NCBI GenBank assembly: GCA_964570795.1
Contig: CAZMYZ010000008.1
Location: 1-33,018 of the forward strand
Length of the DNA stretch: 33,018 nt
Source: Damh-18 sp964570795
GTDB taxonomy: Bacteria; Patescibacteriota; Minisyncoccia; Phycocordibacterales; UBA918
Direction of reading: 5' to 3'
Positions 1 to 7,363 of this stretch are shown here, piece by piece (within the stretch, counting starts at the first letter, position 1; each line of letters starts with the position of its first letter). The notes below the pieces were generated by a model that was not told where the DNA came from, did no database searches, and worked only from the letters and a program-made list of their open reading frames with translations. The position numbers were made by a program, and so were the translations under genes.

Positions 1-117
1 GCGTCTGGTGTGCACTCAGCCGGTCGCAGGGTCTATGCCGGTCGGGTCCCCAAAGAAAGTAGTGCACGGGCCCGCAAAGATGGTGGCTAGGCAACAACCG
101 TCTCCCAGACGGTTTTT
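1..117 (+). ncRNA. ffs: Probable SRP RNA (4.5S/ffs-like), 5' end at or just before the window edge
   Basis: The stretch folds into one long imperfect hairpin. Bases 2-8 pair perfectly with 105-111, 15-21 pair with 85-91 (one mismatch), and 26-33 pair with 69-75 (one bulged A). The apex at 40-63 aligns with the conserved E. coli 4.5S tip: GGTC-G-GGTCC, a short loop, then a GAAAGTAG segment in place of GGAAGCAG. SRP RNA binds Ffh (SRP54) and scaffolds co-translational targeting to the membrane. It differs from the consensus: the invariant A of the symmetric loop is G, the tetraloop reads CCAA(A) rather than GGAA, and one closing pair is lost. A terminator follows at 96-117. The elongated rod and motif order support SRP RNA, but another structured RNA is possible because the tip is divergent. 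Confidence 0.6.
96..117 (+). terminator. Intrinsic terminator of the SRP-like RNA
   Basis: Bases 96-103 (AACCGTCT) pair with 107-114 (AGACGGTT) around a CCC loop, followed by a T run. Its 3' arm (105-111) is the same segment that can pair with 2-8 of the RNA, so the terminator hairpin and the basal helix of the mature RNA are mutually exclusive. Confidence 0.8.
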
Positions 118-135
118 GATATTTTGCACTCAGAA

Positions 136-158
136 GGTCGCAAGTTCAACTTGTGGCC
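136..158 (+). other. Nine-pair hairpin in the spacer after the SRP-like RNA
   Basis: Bases 136-144 pair with 150-158 (two G-T pairs) around the loop TTCAA. The preceding 126-142 repeats bases 12-28 with two mismatches. The hairpin resembles a tRNA T-arm, but the loop is two bases too short and no other tRNA arms are present. Function unknown. Confidence 0.4.
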
Positions 159-191
159 ACTGTGAAATGAAGTATCTATACACATAGAATT

Positions 192-214
192 CTGCTCAGT
201 CAGAGCAGTTTTTT
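192..214 (+). terminator. Intrinsic terminator
   Basis: CTGCTC (192-197) pairs with GAGCAG (203-208) around AGTCA, followed by six T. It lies about 95 nt after the SRP RNA terminator with no ORF between, so it is either a backup terminator or ends a separate small transcript from 118-214. Confidence 0.75.
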
Positions 215-221
215 ATTGCTC

Positions 222-250
222 TTGATTTATATTTTTGTGAAATATGCTAT
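222..250 (+). promoter_or_regulatory. Candidate promoter for the 308 gene
   Basis: TTGATT at 222-227 and TATGCT at 243-248 (15 nt apart) or TGCTAT at 245-250 (17 nt apart) form a weak sigma70-like pair between the terminator at 192-214 and the gene start at 308. Confidence 0.4.
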
Positions 251-307
251 CCTGCTCGCAGCATCAAACATTTGTTTGACTACACGTTCCTTGAAAGGAG
301 ACACAAA

Positions 308-1318
308 ATGCCAGACAGAATTACTGTTGCCCTCTATGGCAAGCCAACATTGAAAGTAGTGGATGGAATCAAACGGAACGTTATTCCCTTCCTTGGTGCG
401 CACCAAGGGCATATTGGGATTGGCTACCTCATCCCTGGTGTGCAGAGTAACGATCCGTGGCAAAGTACGATATGGTGCCTTGCAGTGGAAAATACCATTC
501 TCCATGCCTGGCGCTGTATGAAAATACTCGAAGGCGCAGGCTGTATCGACCTTGAGTCAGTATGTGCATGCTGGACTGCAAGTGATTTTAAAATACTACA
601 CTTGAATGAAGTGGAAGAGTCGCATGTATGTCGCTTAAGTGACGGTATGGGTGGTATGGAAGCATACACTATACTACGCAATGCAGTACACACACTTTAT
701 CCCTCAAGTGATGAGATAGATACTATAATTGCCAATCTTCATTTAGCCGGCATTTCTGTGGGTACTGATGACCTTGTGTATGCAGCACAAAAATCACATA
801 TATCACTCACACCACTCATCAAGCGACTCAAGCGCAATGCAGAAGAGCACCGTTTGTATAGCAGTCGTGGGATAAGTCTTCATACCACAGCCGCTCTGCT
901 CGACGACTTTTGCGAGTATCTCCGTGTCGCAGGACTTCTCGAGGGAATGCCAGACATGAATTGGCATTACATTGAAGTCGGCGAAATCGAATTACTTCAT
1001 GAACTCAGTGGAATTGATGGTCTTGAAAGATATCTTTCGCACATCAAGGAATACTTCTACCAGGATATCAAAGTATTCTACGGCAGAATTGCGCACAATG
1101 TTGTTGAACAACCATATTTCACTGCACAAAATGGCAACAAGTATGAGTTTCTCCATGCACGGAGCGTGAATGAAAAAATTTTTGTGCTCACACGAACCAC
1201 ATCATTGCACGGGAAAGCAGTGTATGTGGGTGAACATTCATTGGAGATGCTTTACACCCTCATTGGTCTTTCCTACAGTCGTCCCAAGGTACGAAGTTTC
1301 ACTGGCTTTTTGAAGTAG
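308..1318 (+). CDS. Hypothetical protein, 336 aa, unknown family
   Basis: I do not recognise a family. The ATG at 308 is preceded by a strong Shine-Dalgarno (GAAAGGAG, 293-300); an in-frame TTG at 272 has no such signal and is not used here. The protein is soluble, with no signal peptide or membrane segment. It contains several Cys and Trp residues in its first 120 residues (a WRCMK segment, then CACW) and a helix-rich middle region with SLTPLIKRLKRNAEEHR. No catalytic motif stands out. It is a single-gene unit with its own promoter region and a strong terminator at 1345-1380. Codon use resembles the neighbours, so there is no sign of recent transfer. Its position next to another unknown SD-led gene (1459) in the same direction suggests the two may be lineage-specific. 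Confidence 0.75.
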   Translation: MPDRITVALYGKPTLKVVDGIKRNVIPFLGAHQGHIGIGYLIPGVQSNDPWQSTIWCLAVENTILHAWRCMKILEGAGCIDLESVCACWTASDFKILHLNEVEESHVCRLSDGMGGMEAYTILRNAVHTLYPSSDEIDTIIANLHLAGISVGTDDLVYAAQKSHISLTPLIKRLKRNAEEHRLYSSRGISLHTTAALLDDFCEYLRVAGLLEGMPDMNWHYIEVGEIELLHELSGIDGLERYLSHIKEYFYQDIKVFYGRIAHNVVEQPYFTAQNGNKYEFLHARSVNEKIFVLTRTTSLHGKAVYVGEHSLEMLYTLIGLSYSRPKVRSFTGFLK

Positions 1319-1344
1319 TTCTCAGTTAAGCCTTACCTATTCAC

Positions 1345-1381
1345 CCCCGAGAATCCGCCACGCGGATTCTCAGGGGTTTTT
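1345..1381 (+). terminator. Strong intrinsic terminator
   Basis: CCCC plus GAGAATCCGC (1345-1358) pair with GCGGATTCTC (1362-1371) and GGGG (1373-1376), with one bulged A and a CAC loop, then a T run. Confidence 0.9.
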
Positions 1382-1401
1382 ATATCCGTCATCAAAAATG
1401 C

Positions 1402-1429
1402 TTGCATAGCCTCATATTTGGTCTATGAT
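1402..1429 (+). promoter_or_regulatory. Sigma70-type promoter of the 1459 gene
   Basis: TTGCAT (1402-1407) and TATGAT (1424-1429), 16 nt apart, give an expected start near 1436. An AAGGAGA Shine-Dalgarno follows at 1447-1453, 5 nt before the ATG at 1459. Confidence 0.7.
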
Positions 1430-1458
1430 GCATACAGATTGACAACAAGGAGAATGCT

Positions 1459-1875
1459 ATGTCTGAGCATACAGTACAGATTGCACGTGCAAACGACTTT
1501 CGTGACGTACAGGTCGAAAAGGAATTCCCCTATCTCAATGAATCAGGCTTCGTGCGGGGAGTCACCTCCATGGATCAATGCCATATCCTCATAAACGAAA
1601 CTTGGATGAAGTTGAAATTGCCTATGAACGAGCCTGTACGTGACTATCTCACCTGCATGCTTGAGCGATTTATGACGCGTACCGGCTTGCTCGAGCAACT
1701 TTCGGCATTTGAGTACGTACCATTCCTTATTGGTGAAAAGAATATCGATGATGCTTGCGTACAAGATATTGCAGACATGAGTCTTCAATACGTTGCACTT
1801 TTCCCTGAATCCAGTGATTACAGACACCAAATGCGTTCAGTAGATTGTGTCGCCATTATGGGAGAAACCTTGTAA
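1459..1875 (+). CDS. Hypothetical protein, 138 aa; N-terminal part of a gene interrupted by an in-frame TAA
   Basis: Function unknown. It has a good promoter (1402-1429) and a good Shine-Dalgarno (1447-1453). The product is a soluble, mildly acidic, helix-rich protein with no recognised motif, signal peptide or membrane segment. It ends at TAA 1873-1875. The same reading frame then stays open, with protein-like composition and the same codon use, for another 83 codons to TAG at 2125-2127. The likely ancestral product is therefore about 222 residues, and this 138-residue form may be a truncation. Alternatives are readthrough, a base-calling error, or a real two-cistron arrangement. No terminator lies between the two parts. 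Confidence 0.7.
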   Translation: MSEHTVQIARANDFRDVQVEKEFPYLNESGFVRGVTSMDQCHILINETWMKLKLPMNEPVRDYLTCMLERFMTRTGLLEQLSAFEYVPFLIGEKNIDDACVQDIADMSLQYVALFPESSDYRHQMRSVDCVAIMGETL

Positions 1876-2127
1876 CGAGTACTTTCAAAAAAATCACAAG
1901 GGAAGGAGGACTGGTTTAGCAGTGCCTATCATGCCATGGCAAAGAACTTTGGCTTAGCAGTAATGGTGCTTCGCGCGATGAGACCCTATGCATCACTCCC
2001 ACGACGCAAAGATGCCCACCTGGAGTTCATGAGTAACGCGAAAGTGAGCAAGATGCTCAAACAAGCAACACTTTTTTGTCAGATGTACCTCGAAAGCCCC
2101 ACCGCCCTAACTCACACAGAAAACTAG
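1876..2127 (+). pseudogene. C-terminal remainder of the 1459 gene after the in-frame stop
   Basis: Codons 1876-2127 continue in the frame of the upstream gene and encode a basic, plausible protein segment (SKKSQGKEDWFSSAYHAMAK and onward) with no frameshift. The first possible start after the stop is ATG 1936. The only purine-rich stretch, GGAAGGAGGA at 1901-1910, lies 26 nt before it, too far for normal initiation; it simply encodes GKED. Independent translation would give a 63-residue protein. It is best read as the detached C-terminal half of one gene. The terminator at 2164-2190 ends the unit. Confidence 0.5.
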
Positions 2128-2163
2128 CACCAGGCCCTAGTCTAATGTGGAATCGTACAAACA

Positions 2164-2190
2164 AAAAGCGCTCGTATCCCGAGCGCTTTT
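2164..2190. terminator. Bidirectional terminator between convergent genes
   Basis: AAAAGCGCTCG (2164-2174) pairs perfectly with CGAGCGCTTTT (2180-2190) around TATCC, so it serves both the + genes and the subtilase on the - strand. Confidence 0.9.
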
Positions 2191-2191
2191 A

Positions 2192-5137
2192 TTATTTCCT
2201 TAATAGTAGAGCGAGTTCTTTGAGAAGGATGGCGAGTTGGGCTTTGAGTGAGATGAGGAGGGCTTCCCGTGCAGCGGCTGGTTGCATGAGTTGGCTTTGT
2301 ACAGACTGCGATGCATTTAATTTTTCCCGTGTCTGTGCACCCAGATACCCTGTGGGTGAGAGACCTACTTTGCTTTGGTATGCTTTTACTCCATTTGCCG
2401 TGAGTGGGCCAAAGTAGCCAGTAACTGCTCCGGTATAGACCCCCTCTTGTGTAAGACGCTTTTGGAGTTCACTCACATCAACTCCTTGTGCACCAACAGT
2501 GAGATCACGGAGAAATTGGTAGCCACTTGGTGTCACTATATTTACCGGCACAGATATACTACTTGATGCTGCTACTGTTGTTTTTGTTGTAGTCGCTGCA
2601 ACAGGAATCTCTTTCACAGTTGTCTTTTTGGGTTTTTTTGAGGAACCGCCCCCACCACCACCTCCCCCTCCTCCGCCACCTCCTGACTGAACTGTTACCG
2701 TAACAAGGTAAGCTTGTGTACTACTGTCAGCGGCAGTGACCGTATAGGTGACGGGAGTACTAAAGTTTTGTGCTACTCCGGAGAGTGGACTTATCGAAAC
2801 ACCTGAAATAGTAATGGTGGGCACAAGTGCAGTGACAGAAGTTCCATACGGCACCGTAACTGATATATTTGTACCTGAAATACTTCCCGAACCTTCAGGG
2901 AAACTGAATGAAGTAATCGCCTTCGCAGAATTAGGTGCAACCACCACAGCAACTTCGTATACCTGTGTGGTGCCGTCGAGAGCAGTCACGGTATATGTGC
3001 TCGATGCAGAAAAATTATGTGCTATCGAGGATGCGGGGCTTATCGATGCACCTGGTGACACTGTAATGGTAGGAGTGAGCGCAGTAAGGGATGTACCATA
3101 TGGCACCGTGAGTACTACCGTTTTCGTGCTTTCATTAATGACACCTGTAACAGCGGGATTGGTGAAATTAAATGATGTGATGGCTTTTTGAGGAGTAGCG
3201 GCTTGTAGGGCACTCTGCGCATTGATGCGCTTTCCTGAAACAGTCTTTCCAGACAAAGCACCAAGGCTATCACCTGAAGTGAGAACGATATCTTTTACCT
3301 CTGCTGTAGTAAGTGCGGGATTATATCCCATGAGAAGTGCTGCAAGCCCAGCCACATGTGGCGCTGCCATTGAGGTACCTTGCATGAAGCCATACTGTTC
3401 ATTTGCTCCATCAGAAAAACTAGAGAGAAGTATGTCATCTACAAAGCACCCGTCATAATTATTGTTAGTGGCATTAGAAACCCATCGGAAGCGGAAACTG
3501 AAATTAGCAGTCATATACTGACTAGGGATAGTTACATCTCTGAAGTGATATTCTGCTCCATCGGTATCATCAAGAGGAAGTTCATCATTGAGGAGGTCTA
3601 GCGTTGCTTCGTCCCACTTTTCAATTTCTGTGTATGTATTACCGTCCCCACTTACCTCGAGAGACATATAATCAAACCATGTATCTTCATCATACTCCGT
3701 ATCACACTGTGTCCAAAAATCGAGAGAGGCTCCCGTGCCCACTATATCGTATGTGGGTGAGGTAATACTTGTACTTGCGTTGTCGGCATAGGGAAGCGCT
3801 AAATCCCCATATAGTACCTTTCCCCACTCCCCAGCAAGATTATACGTCCCCCAATTGTTTAATACTCCTCCTGTAGTCCACCCTCCGGGAACATCGGGAG
3901 GAACAATACTTTCAAGTGTTTCGTTAAGAATGGTGGTATTTGCGATAGCACTATATATGTTTGTCCCTGGAGCTCCTACATCTACCGAGACTGAACCAAA
4001 GTTGGAAAAGGATGCCAGAGTATCATCCTGGTCAGTGGCAGCAACGGAAATAATATTTGCTGAACTAAAATCAGTAGGATACAGATGGGAAGTTTCGTTA
4101 TCACGTGCACTGTTCCCTGCCGCAGCAATAAAAATGCCTGGAAACGCATCAATAGTATCCTTGAGTGCTTGGTCGTACGATGAGCCGGCCCAACTTGCAT
4201 TGATTACTTTTGCTCCATTGTATTTAGCAAAATTGATAGATTTTATGTTGTCGGCAGTCGTTAGAGAAGTCCGGATTGCCATTATTTTTGCATGCGGAGC
4301 GACACCCGTAATTCCGGCACTATTATCCTGAATAGCAGCAATAGTACCTGCTATATGTGTTCCGTGAGAAGAGTCGGGCGGTAGCGGTGTTTTGTCGTTG
4401 TCGTCGTAATCGTATCCATGATTACAATTTCCGAGTGCCGCATTGGTGTCACTCACACAGTTGGTGCCATCCCACATATTTGCAATGAGGTCGGGATGAT
4501 TATACGCAACACCAATATCAATAACGGCAACAATCACAGAGTTAGTAGCATTGGTACCCTCGTTTACTGCCCATGCTTCAGGGATATCGATGTCTGCATC
4601 ACTTGTCCCGGTGTCTGCATTTACTACTTGTCCTGTATTTTCGAGCGCCCAAAGTTTAGAAAAATGCGTGTCGTTGGTTGCTGTTTCGTATTGAAAATTT
4701 GGCTGTGCGTATTCCACATTGCTATTACGCTTGAGTTGCTCCACCGTCTCTTCTACGGTATCACCGTCAAGAATCTTTAAAACAGAAATATTCTCTTCAG
4801 GTATGCGCTCTACCTGATCGAGAGAAAGTACATCAGCAAAATTGAGTGCTTTTGCTCTTCCCTCTTTTGAACCAAGATCAATCTTTTCTTCCTTATATTT
4901 CACCAGTACCTCATTCTCTATGTACTCTAATACTTGCTTCTCCTCAATAACTTCGATGATAGAAGTGCTTGATGCATGAAGATCTATAGGCGCAACATCT
5001 TCAATCACGGAGAAGGGGTACTGTACAAGACTTTCAGTCTTCATGGCTGAAAATGCAGTGTTTTGTGACTGTGTGGTGGATACTAACAAAACAGCCACGG
5101 TGAGTATCGCAAAAAATCCCCAAAAGGTACCTTTCAT
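2192..5137 (-). CDS. Secreted multidomain subtilisin-like serine protease (S8) with peptidoglycan-binding domain
   Basis: An exported endopeptidase of about 981 aa. Residues 1-25 form a signal peptide, followed by a prodomain ending around residue 150. The S8 catalytic triad is visible (numbering from this start): Asp207 in AVIDIG (usually DTG), His258 in SSHGTHIAG, oxyanion Asn342 in AAAGNS, and Ser589 in GTSMAAPHVAG. Between Asn342 and Ser589 sits an extra beta-rich, Trp- and Asp-rich block of about 170 residues that resembles a MAM/jelly-roll domain. After the protease come two DUF5018-like Ig-type repeats (about 650-830), a 13-glycine linker with a Lys-rich stretch, a PG_binding_1 domain (about 875-945), and a Leu/Ala-rich tail. 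I chose the start at 5137 because it directly begins the signal peptide and lies 9 nt from a TATTAT -10 box; an in-frame ATG at 5155 lies upstream of that box. It is probably retained at the cell wall and acts on envelope or host-cell proteins. Confidence 0.9.
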   Translation of the reverse strand: MKGTFWGFFAILTVAVLLVSTTQSQNTAFSAMKTESLVQYPFSVIEDVAPIDLHASSTSIIEVIEEKQVLEYIENEVLVKYKEEKIDLGSKEGRAKALNFADVLSLDQVERIPEENISVLKILDGDTVEETVEQLKRNSNVEYAQPNFQYETATNDTHFSKLWALENTGQVVNADTGTSDADIDIPEAWAVNEGTNATNSVIVAVIDIGVAYNHPDLIANMWDGTNCVSDTNAALGNCNHGYDYDDNDKTPLPPDSSHGTHIAGTIAAIQDNSAGITGVAPHAKIMAIRTSLTTADNIKSINFAKYNGAKVINASWAGSSYDQALKDTIDAFPGIFIAAAGNSARDNETSHLYPTDFSSANIISVAATDQDDTLASFSNFGSVSVDVGAPGTNIYSAIANTTILNETLESIVPPDVPGGWTTGGVLNNWGTYNLAGEWGKVLYGDLALPYADNASTSITSPTYDIVGTGASLDFWTQCDTEYDEDTWFDYMSLEVSGDGNTYTEIEKWDEATLDLLNDELPLDDTDGAEYHFRDVTIPSQYMTANFSFRFRWVSNATNNNYDGCFVDDILLSSFSDGANEQYGFMQGTSMAAPHVAGLAALLMGYNPALTTAEVKDIVLTSGDSLGALSGKTVSGKRINAQSALQAATPQKAITSFNFTNPAVTGVINESTKTVVLTVPYGTSLTALTPTITVSPGASISPASSIAHNFSASSTYTVTALDGTTQVYEVAVVVAPNSAKAITSFSFPEGSGSISGTNISVTVPYGTSVTALVPTITISGVSISPLSGVAQNFSTPVTYTVTAADSSTQAYLVTVTVQSGGGGGGGGGGGGGSSKKPKKTTVKEIPVAATTTKTTVAASSSISVPVNIVTPSGYQFLRDLTVGAQGVDVSELQKRLTQEGVYTGAVTGYFGPLTANGVKAYQSKVGLSPTGYLGAQTREKLNASQSVQSQLMQPAAAREALLISLKAQLAILLKELALLLRK
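2648..2686 (-). repeat. Glycine-codon tract (13 Gly) in the subtilase linker
   Basis: A run of GGN codons, read here as CCN triplets, encodes 13 consecutive glycines between the Ig-like repeats and the peptidoglycan-binding domain. Length changes would be in frame, altering linker length rather than switching the gene off. Confidence 0.8.
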
Positions 5138-5145
5138 GTATAGCA

Positions 5146-5151
5146 ATAATA
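5146..5151 (-). promoter_or_regulatory. -10 box (TATTAT) of the subtilase
   Basis: TATTAT on the minus strand ends 9 nt before the ATG at 5137, which implies a leaderless or nearly leaderless transcript. No Shine-Dalgarno precedes this ATG, and no good -35 is visible because the GC-rich hairpin 5169-5189 occupies that position. Confidence 0.45.
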
Positions 5152-5168
5152 CCATTTTTTACACAAAC

Positions 5169-5189
5169 CGCCCGCGCGAAGCGCGGGCG
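5169..5189 (-). terminator. GC-rich hairpin, probable terminator of the FN3-like gene
   Basis: CGCCCGCGC (5169-5177) pairs perfectly with GCGCGGGCG (5181-5189) around GAA. On the minus strand it is followed by GGTTTGTGT, a weak T tract. It lies 45 nt after the 5234 stop. Confidence 0.6.
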
Positions 5190-5233
5190 ATGTGTGTCGA
5201 ATGCTCTCGACATACTTGTATGCCACACGTACG

Positions 5234-6205
5234 TTACTCAGTCGTAAACTCACGTACAGCACCACAGGAGAGTGTGCTGTCATTATCTTCATCATCGTAC
5301 TCTACACAGAGTGCGAAAAAGATATCCGTATTGTCATCAAGACCACTGACGTTTTCACTCAACTCTTCATATCCATCTATGTTTGAGTCAACGAGTACTT
5401 TCTGGAGATTATCTCCGTCCTCACCCACATCATCATATGAGTTGAAATCGTCTTCGACGTCATACACCGCATTTTCGTCCTCTCCATACACAAAGAATAC
5501 AAGACCATCATCAAAGTCATTCATGTCGACAGCACCACGAAGTTCTGCGCTTTCATCATCAATGTCAGTGGCACTACGGGTGGTAACCACAGGATCTTCA
5601 TCGTCATTACTACTATCACCATCGGTCACAAAACTATAAGTAACACCGTAGTCCTTATCACCATCTTCATCTATCGCCACCGCACGGTAATAGTAACGTG
5701 TATCTTCACTGAGCCCATCTACATCTATCTCCATCGTATCCTCATCGTCGGTATCATCAAGATCCTCCCTTGAAGTTCTCAAAGTGAGATTACCTGTTGA
5801 ACGACCGTACTCGAAGTACAGTTCAGCTTCATCTTCGCTACCCATATCGACTTCCGCGCGCAGGGTGGCGCTGTCCTCATCAATATCTATCGCAGTGAGT
5901 GTTCGTACCTCCACATCCCCATTTCCACCACTCGTGGAATACCCACTCTGCTGATAACTTGCAAGGATCATAATGAGTTGGCGAAGATATGCGCGCAAAT
6001 ACTCGACATCATTATTCCAGCGATAGTCACTGTTCATATACATGTATGAGTGACGATTTTGTTTGAACTTATGTGATGAATCGCAATCACCTGAACTATA
6101 ATAGCCATTCCAACTACATGCTGCCTCTGCCTCCTGCGGAATTCCTACAAAGCCATACGAGAGTACGGCAAGGAAAACTGCACCTACAATAAGAGAATTT
6201 TTCAT
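5234..6205 (-). CDS. Secreted acidic protein with two FN3-like repeats
   Basis: A 323-residue exported protein of unknown function. The start at 6205 begins a clean signal peptide (MKNSLIVGAV..., cleaved near EAEA-ACSW). The frame stays open upstream to 6409 but encodes nothing signal-like. The N-terminal mature region is rich in Tyr, Ser, Asn and Cys (CSWNGYYSSGDCDSSH). Two repeats of about 100 residues follow, each starting with T/S-A-T-D/A-I-D-x-x-S-A-x-L-R and ending in a YSFVTDG- or REFTTE-like strand, which is typical of fibronectin-III-like folds in Parcubacteria surface proteins. Asp and Glu are very abundant, suggesting calcium binding or a highly charged surface. It is divergent from the aminopeptidase at 6329 and upstream of the subtilase in the same direction. 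Confidence 0.8.
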   Translation of the reverse strand: MKNSLIVGAVFLAVLSYGFVGIPQEAEAACSWNGYYSSGDCDSSHKFKQNRHSYMYMNSDYRWNNDVEYLRAYLRQLIMILASYQQSGYSTSGGNGDVEVRTLTAIDIDEDSATLRAEVDMGSEDEAELYFEYGRSTGNLTLRTSREDLDDTDDEDTMEIDVDGLSEDTRYYYRAVAIDEDGDKDYGVTYSFVTDGDSSNDDEDPVVTTRSATDIDDESAELRGAVDMNDFDDGLVFFVYGEDENAVYDVEDDFNSYDDVGEDGDNLQKVLVDSNIDGYEELSENVSGLDDNTDIFFALCVEYDDEDNDSTLSCGAVREFTTE

Positions 6206-6254
6206 AAAAATATTACTTATGAATAATCTATTTAGTATACGCTTGTATTCACGC

Positions 6255-6283
6255 TTGTGTATGTACAAAGAGGAAATTATGAT
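6255..6283 (+). promoter_or_regulatory. Promoter of the M29 aminopeptidase gene
   Basis: TTGTGT (6255-6260) and TATGAT (6278-6283), spaced 17 nt, predict a start near 6290 and a 5' leader of about 38 nt. Only a weak Shine-Dalgarno-like GGTGGGG is seen before the ATG at 6329. Confidence 0.55.
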
Positions 6284-6328
6284 GTGTAAAATATCATACG
6301 TGGTGGGGTTGTGTGTTAGTCTGTATAC

Positions 6329-7354
6329 ATGGAAACAGCACTCATTGGAAAAGCGACTCAAAACGTACGCGATATGGTAATGATTGCGCTCGAACACACC
6401 TCTGCACATAAAGCGCTCGTGGTCTACGACACTGAAAACGAACTCACGAAGATTATTACAGAAGCATACAAAAACGTACTTCCCAACGCACAGTTTGTAG
6501 ACTTTAATACGCGTACCAAAGAGGAGATTATTTCACTTTTTGACGCATTATCACCTCGTGATTTAGTGGTATTGATTCAATCTACTGATTTCCGCCTCAA
6601 TGAGTTTCGTATTCGCATTCAACTCTTCCAACGTAAACTGAAGGTAATTGACCACCTTCATCTCTACCGCAATACTCCCGACTCGTGGGAAACATACATT
6701 AATGCGCTTGCATACGACCCTACGTGGTACCGCGGTGTGGGGCGCAAGCTTCAAGAGAGACTTGCAAATGCACAGGAACTACGTTTCCTTGGTGCGGGTG
6801 CAGAACTTGTGGTGACAGGTGGCCTTGAGCCGCCAAAAGTAAATATAGGTGATTATACGGGAATGGAAAATATTGGTGGCACCTTCCCTATTGGCGAAGT
6901 CTTCACCGAGGCATTAGACCTCACTGCGATGCAGGGTTCACTTATGGTGTATGCGTATGCTGACACCGACTACCATACGGGTATGCATGAGGCTTTCCGC
7001 GTTGATATCACGGATGGACTTATTATTGGTTGGAGCGACAATACTCCAGAATCATTTATAAAAATTGTAGAACTGGTGAAAGGAAACGAGCGACCAATAC
7101 TCCGTGAAATTGGCTTTGGACTCAATCGTGCTATTACTCGAGAAAAGTATCTCAAAGACATCACTGCGTTTGAACGCATCTTTGGACTTCACTTTTCCTT
7201 AGGAGAGAAGCATACCGTGTATAAAAAGCAAGGAATAACTGCCGACAAAACTCGTTTCCATGTGGATATATTTCCAGTAATTGAACAAGTATACGCAGAC
7301 GGTGTATGTATCTTTGAAAACGATCAGTTTACCGATGCACTTTTAGGTGAGTAG
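6329..7354 (+). CDS. M29-family aminopeptidase (leucyl aminopeptidase, AmpS/AmpT type)
   Basis: A 341-residue cytosolic metallo-aminopeptidase that removes N-terminal residues from peptides, using two metal ions. The C-terminal half carries the family pattern: Glu in FPIGEVF, Glu in LREIGFGLN, His in GLHFSLG followed by a Tyr nearby (HTVY), and the closing His-x-Asp in RFHVDI, matching the metal ligands known in Thermus and Staphylococcus enzymes. The N-terminal half is the variable alpha/beta domain. Length is somewhat below the usual 400-410, with the N-terminal domain trimmed. It is a single-gene unit between a promoter at 6255-6283 and a terminator at 7364-7402. In an organism likely to scavenge, it would recycle imported or internal peptides. 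The exact substrate cannot be read from the sequence. Confidence 0.8.
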   Translation: METALIGKATQNVRDMVMIALEHTSAHKALVVYDTENELTKIITEAYKNVLPNAQFVDFNTRTKEEIISLFDALSPRDLVVLIQSTDFRLNEFRIRIQLFQRKLKVIDHLHLYRNTPDSWETYINALAYDPTWYRGVGRKLQERLANAQELRFLGAGAELVVTGGLEPPKVNIGDYTGMENIGGTFPIGEVFTEALDLTAMQGSLMVYAYADTDYHTGMHEAFRVDITDGLIIGWSDNTPESFIKIVELVKGNERPILREIGFGLNRAITREKYLKDITAFERIFGLHFSLGEKHTVYKKQGITADKTRFHVDIFPVIEQVYADGVCIFENDQFTDALLGE

Positions 7355-7363
7355 TGCATTAAA

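Noticed and set aside
124..160. tRNA 3' half at the T-arm-like hairpin
   Set aside because: The loop is 5 nt instead of 7, and no acceptor, D or anticodon arm can be matched around it.
1873..1875. Stop-codon recoding as explanation of the split gene
   Set aside because: The codon is TAA; known CPR recoding (SR1/Gracilibacteria) affects TGA, and TGA is used here as a normal stop.
5138..5155. Alternative subtilase start at 5155
   Set aside because: It adds six residues before the signal peptide, lies upstream of the likely -10 box, and has no Shine-Dalgarno.
5043..5639. Long + strand open frame opposite the subtilase and FN3-like genes
   Set aside because: It is a Ser-rich mirror of the Asp/Glu/Thr-rich minus-strand codons, spans the intergenic terminator, and has no start signals.
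6206..6409. N-terminal extension of the acidic FN3-like protein to 6409
   Set aside because: The extra 68 residues precede a clean signal peptide and would overlap the divergent promoter and the start of the aminopeptidase gene.
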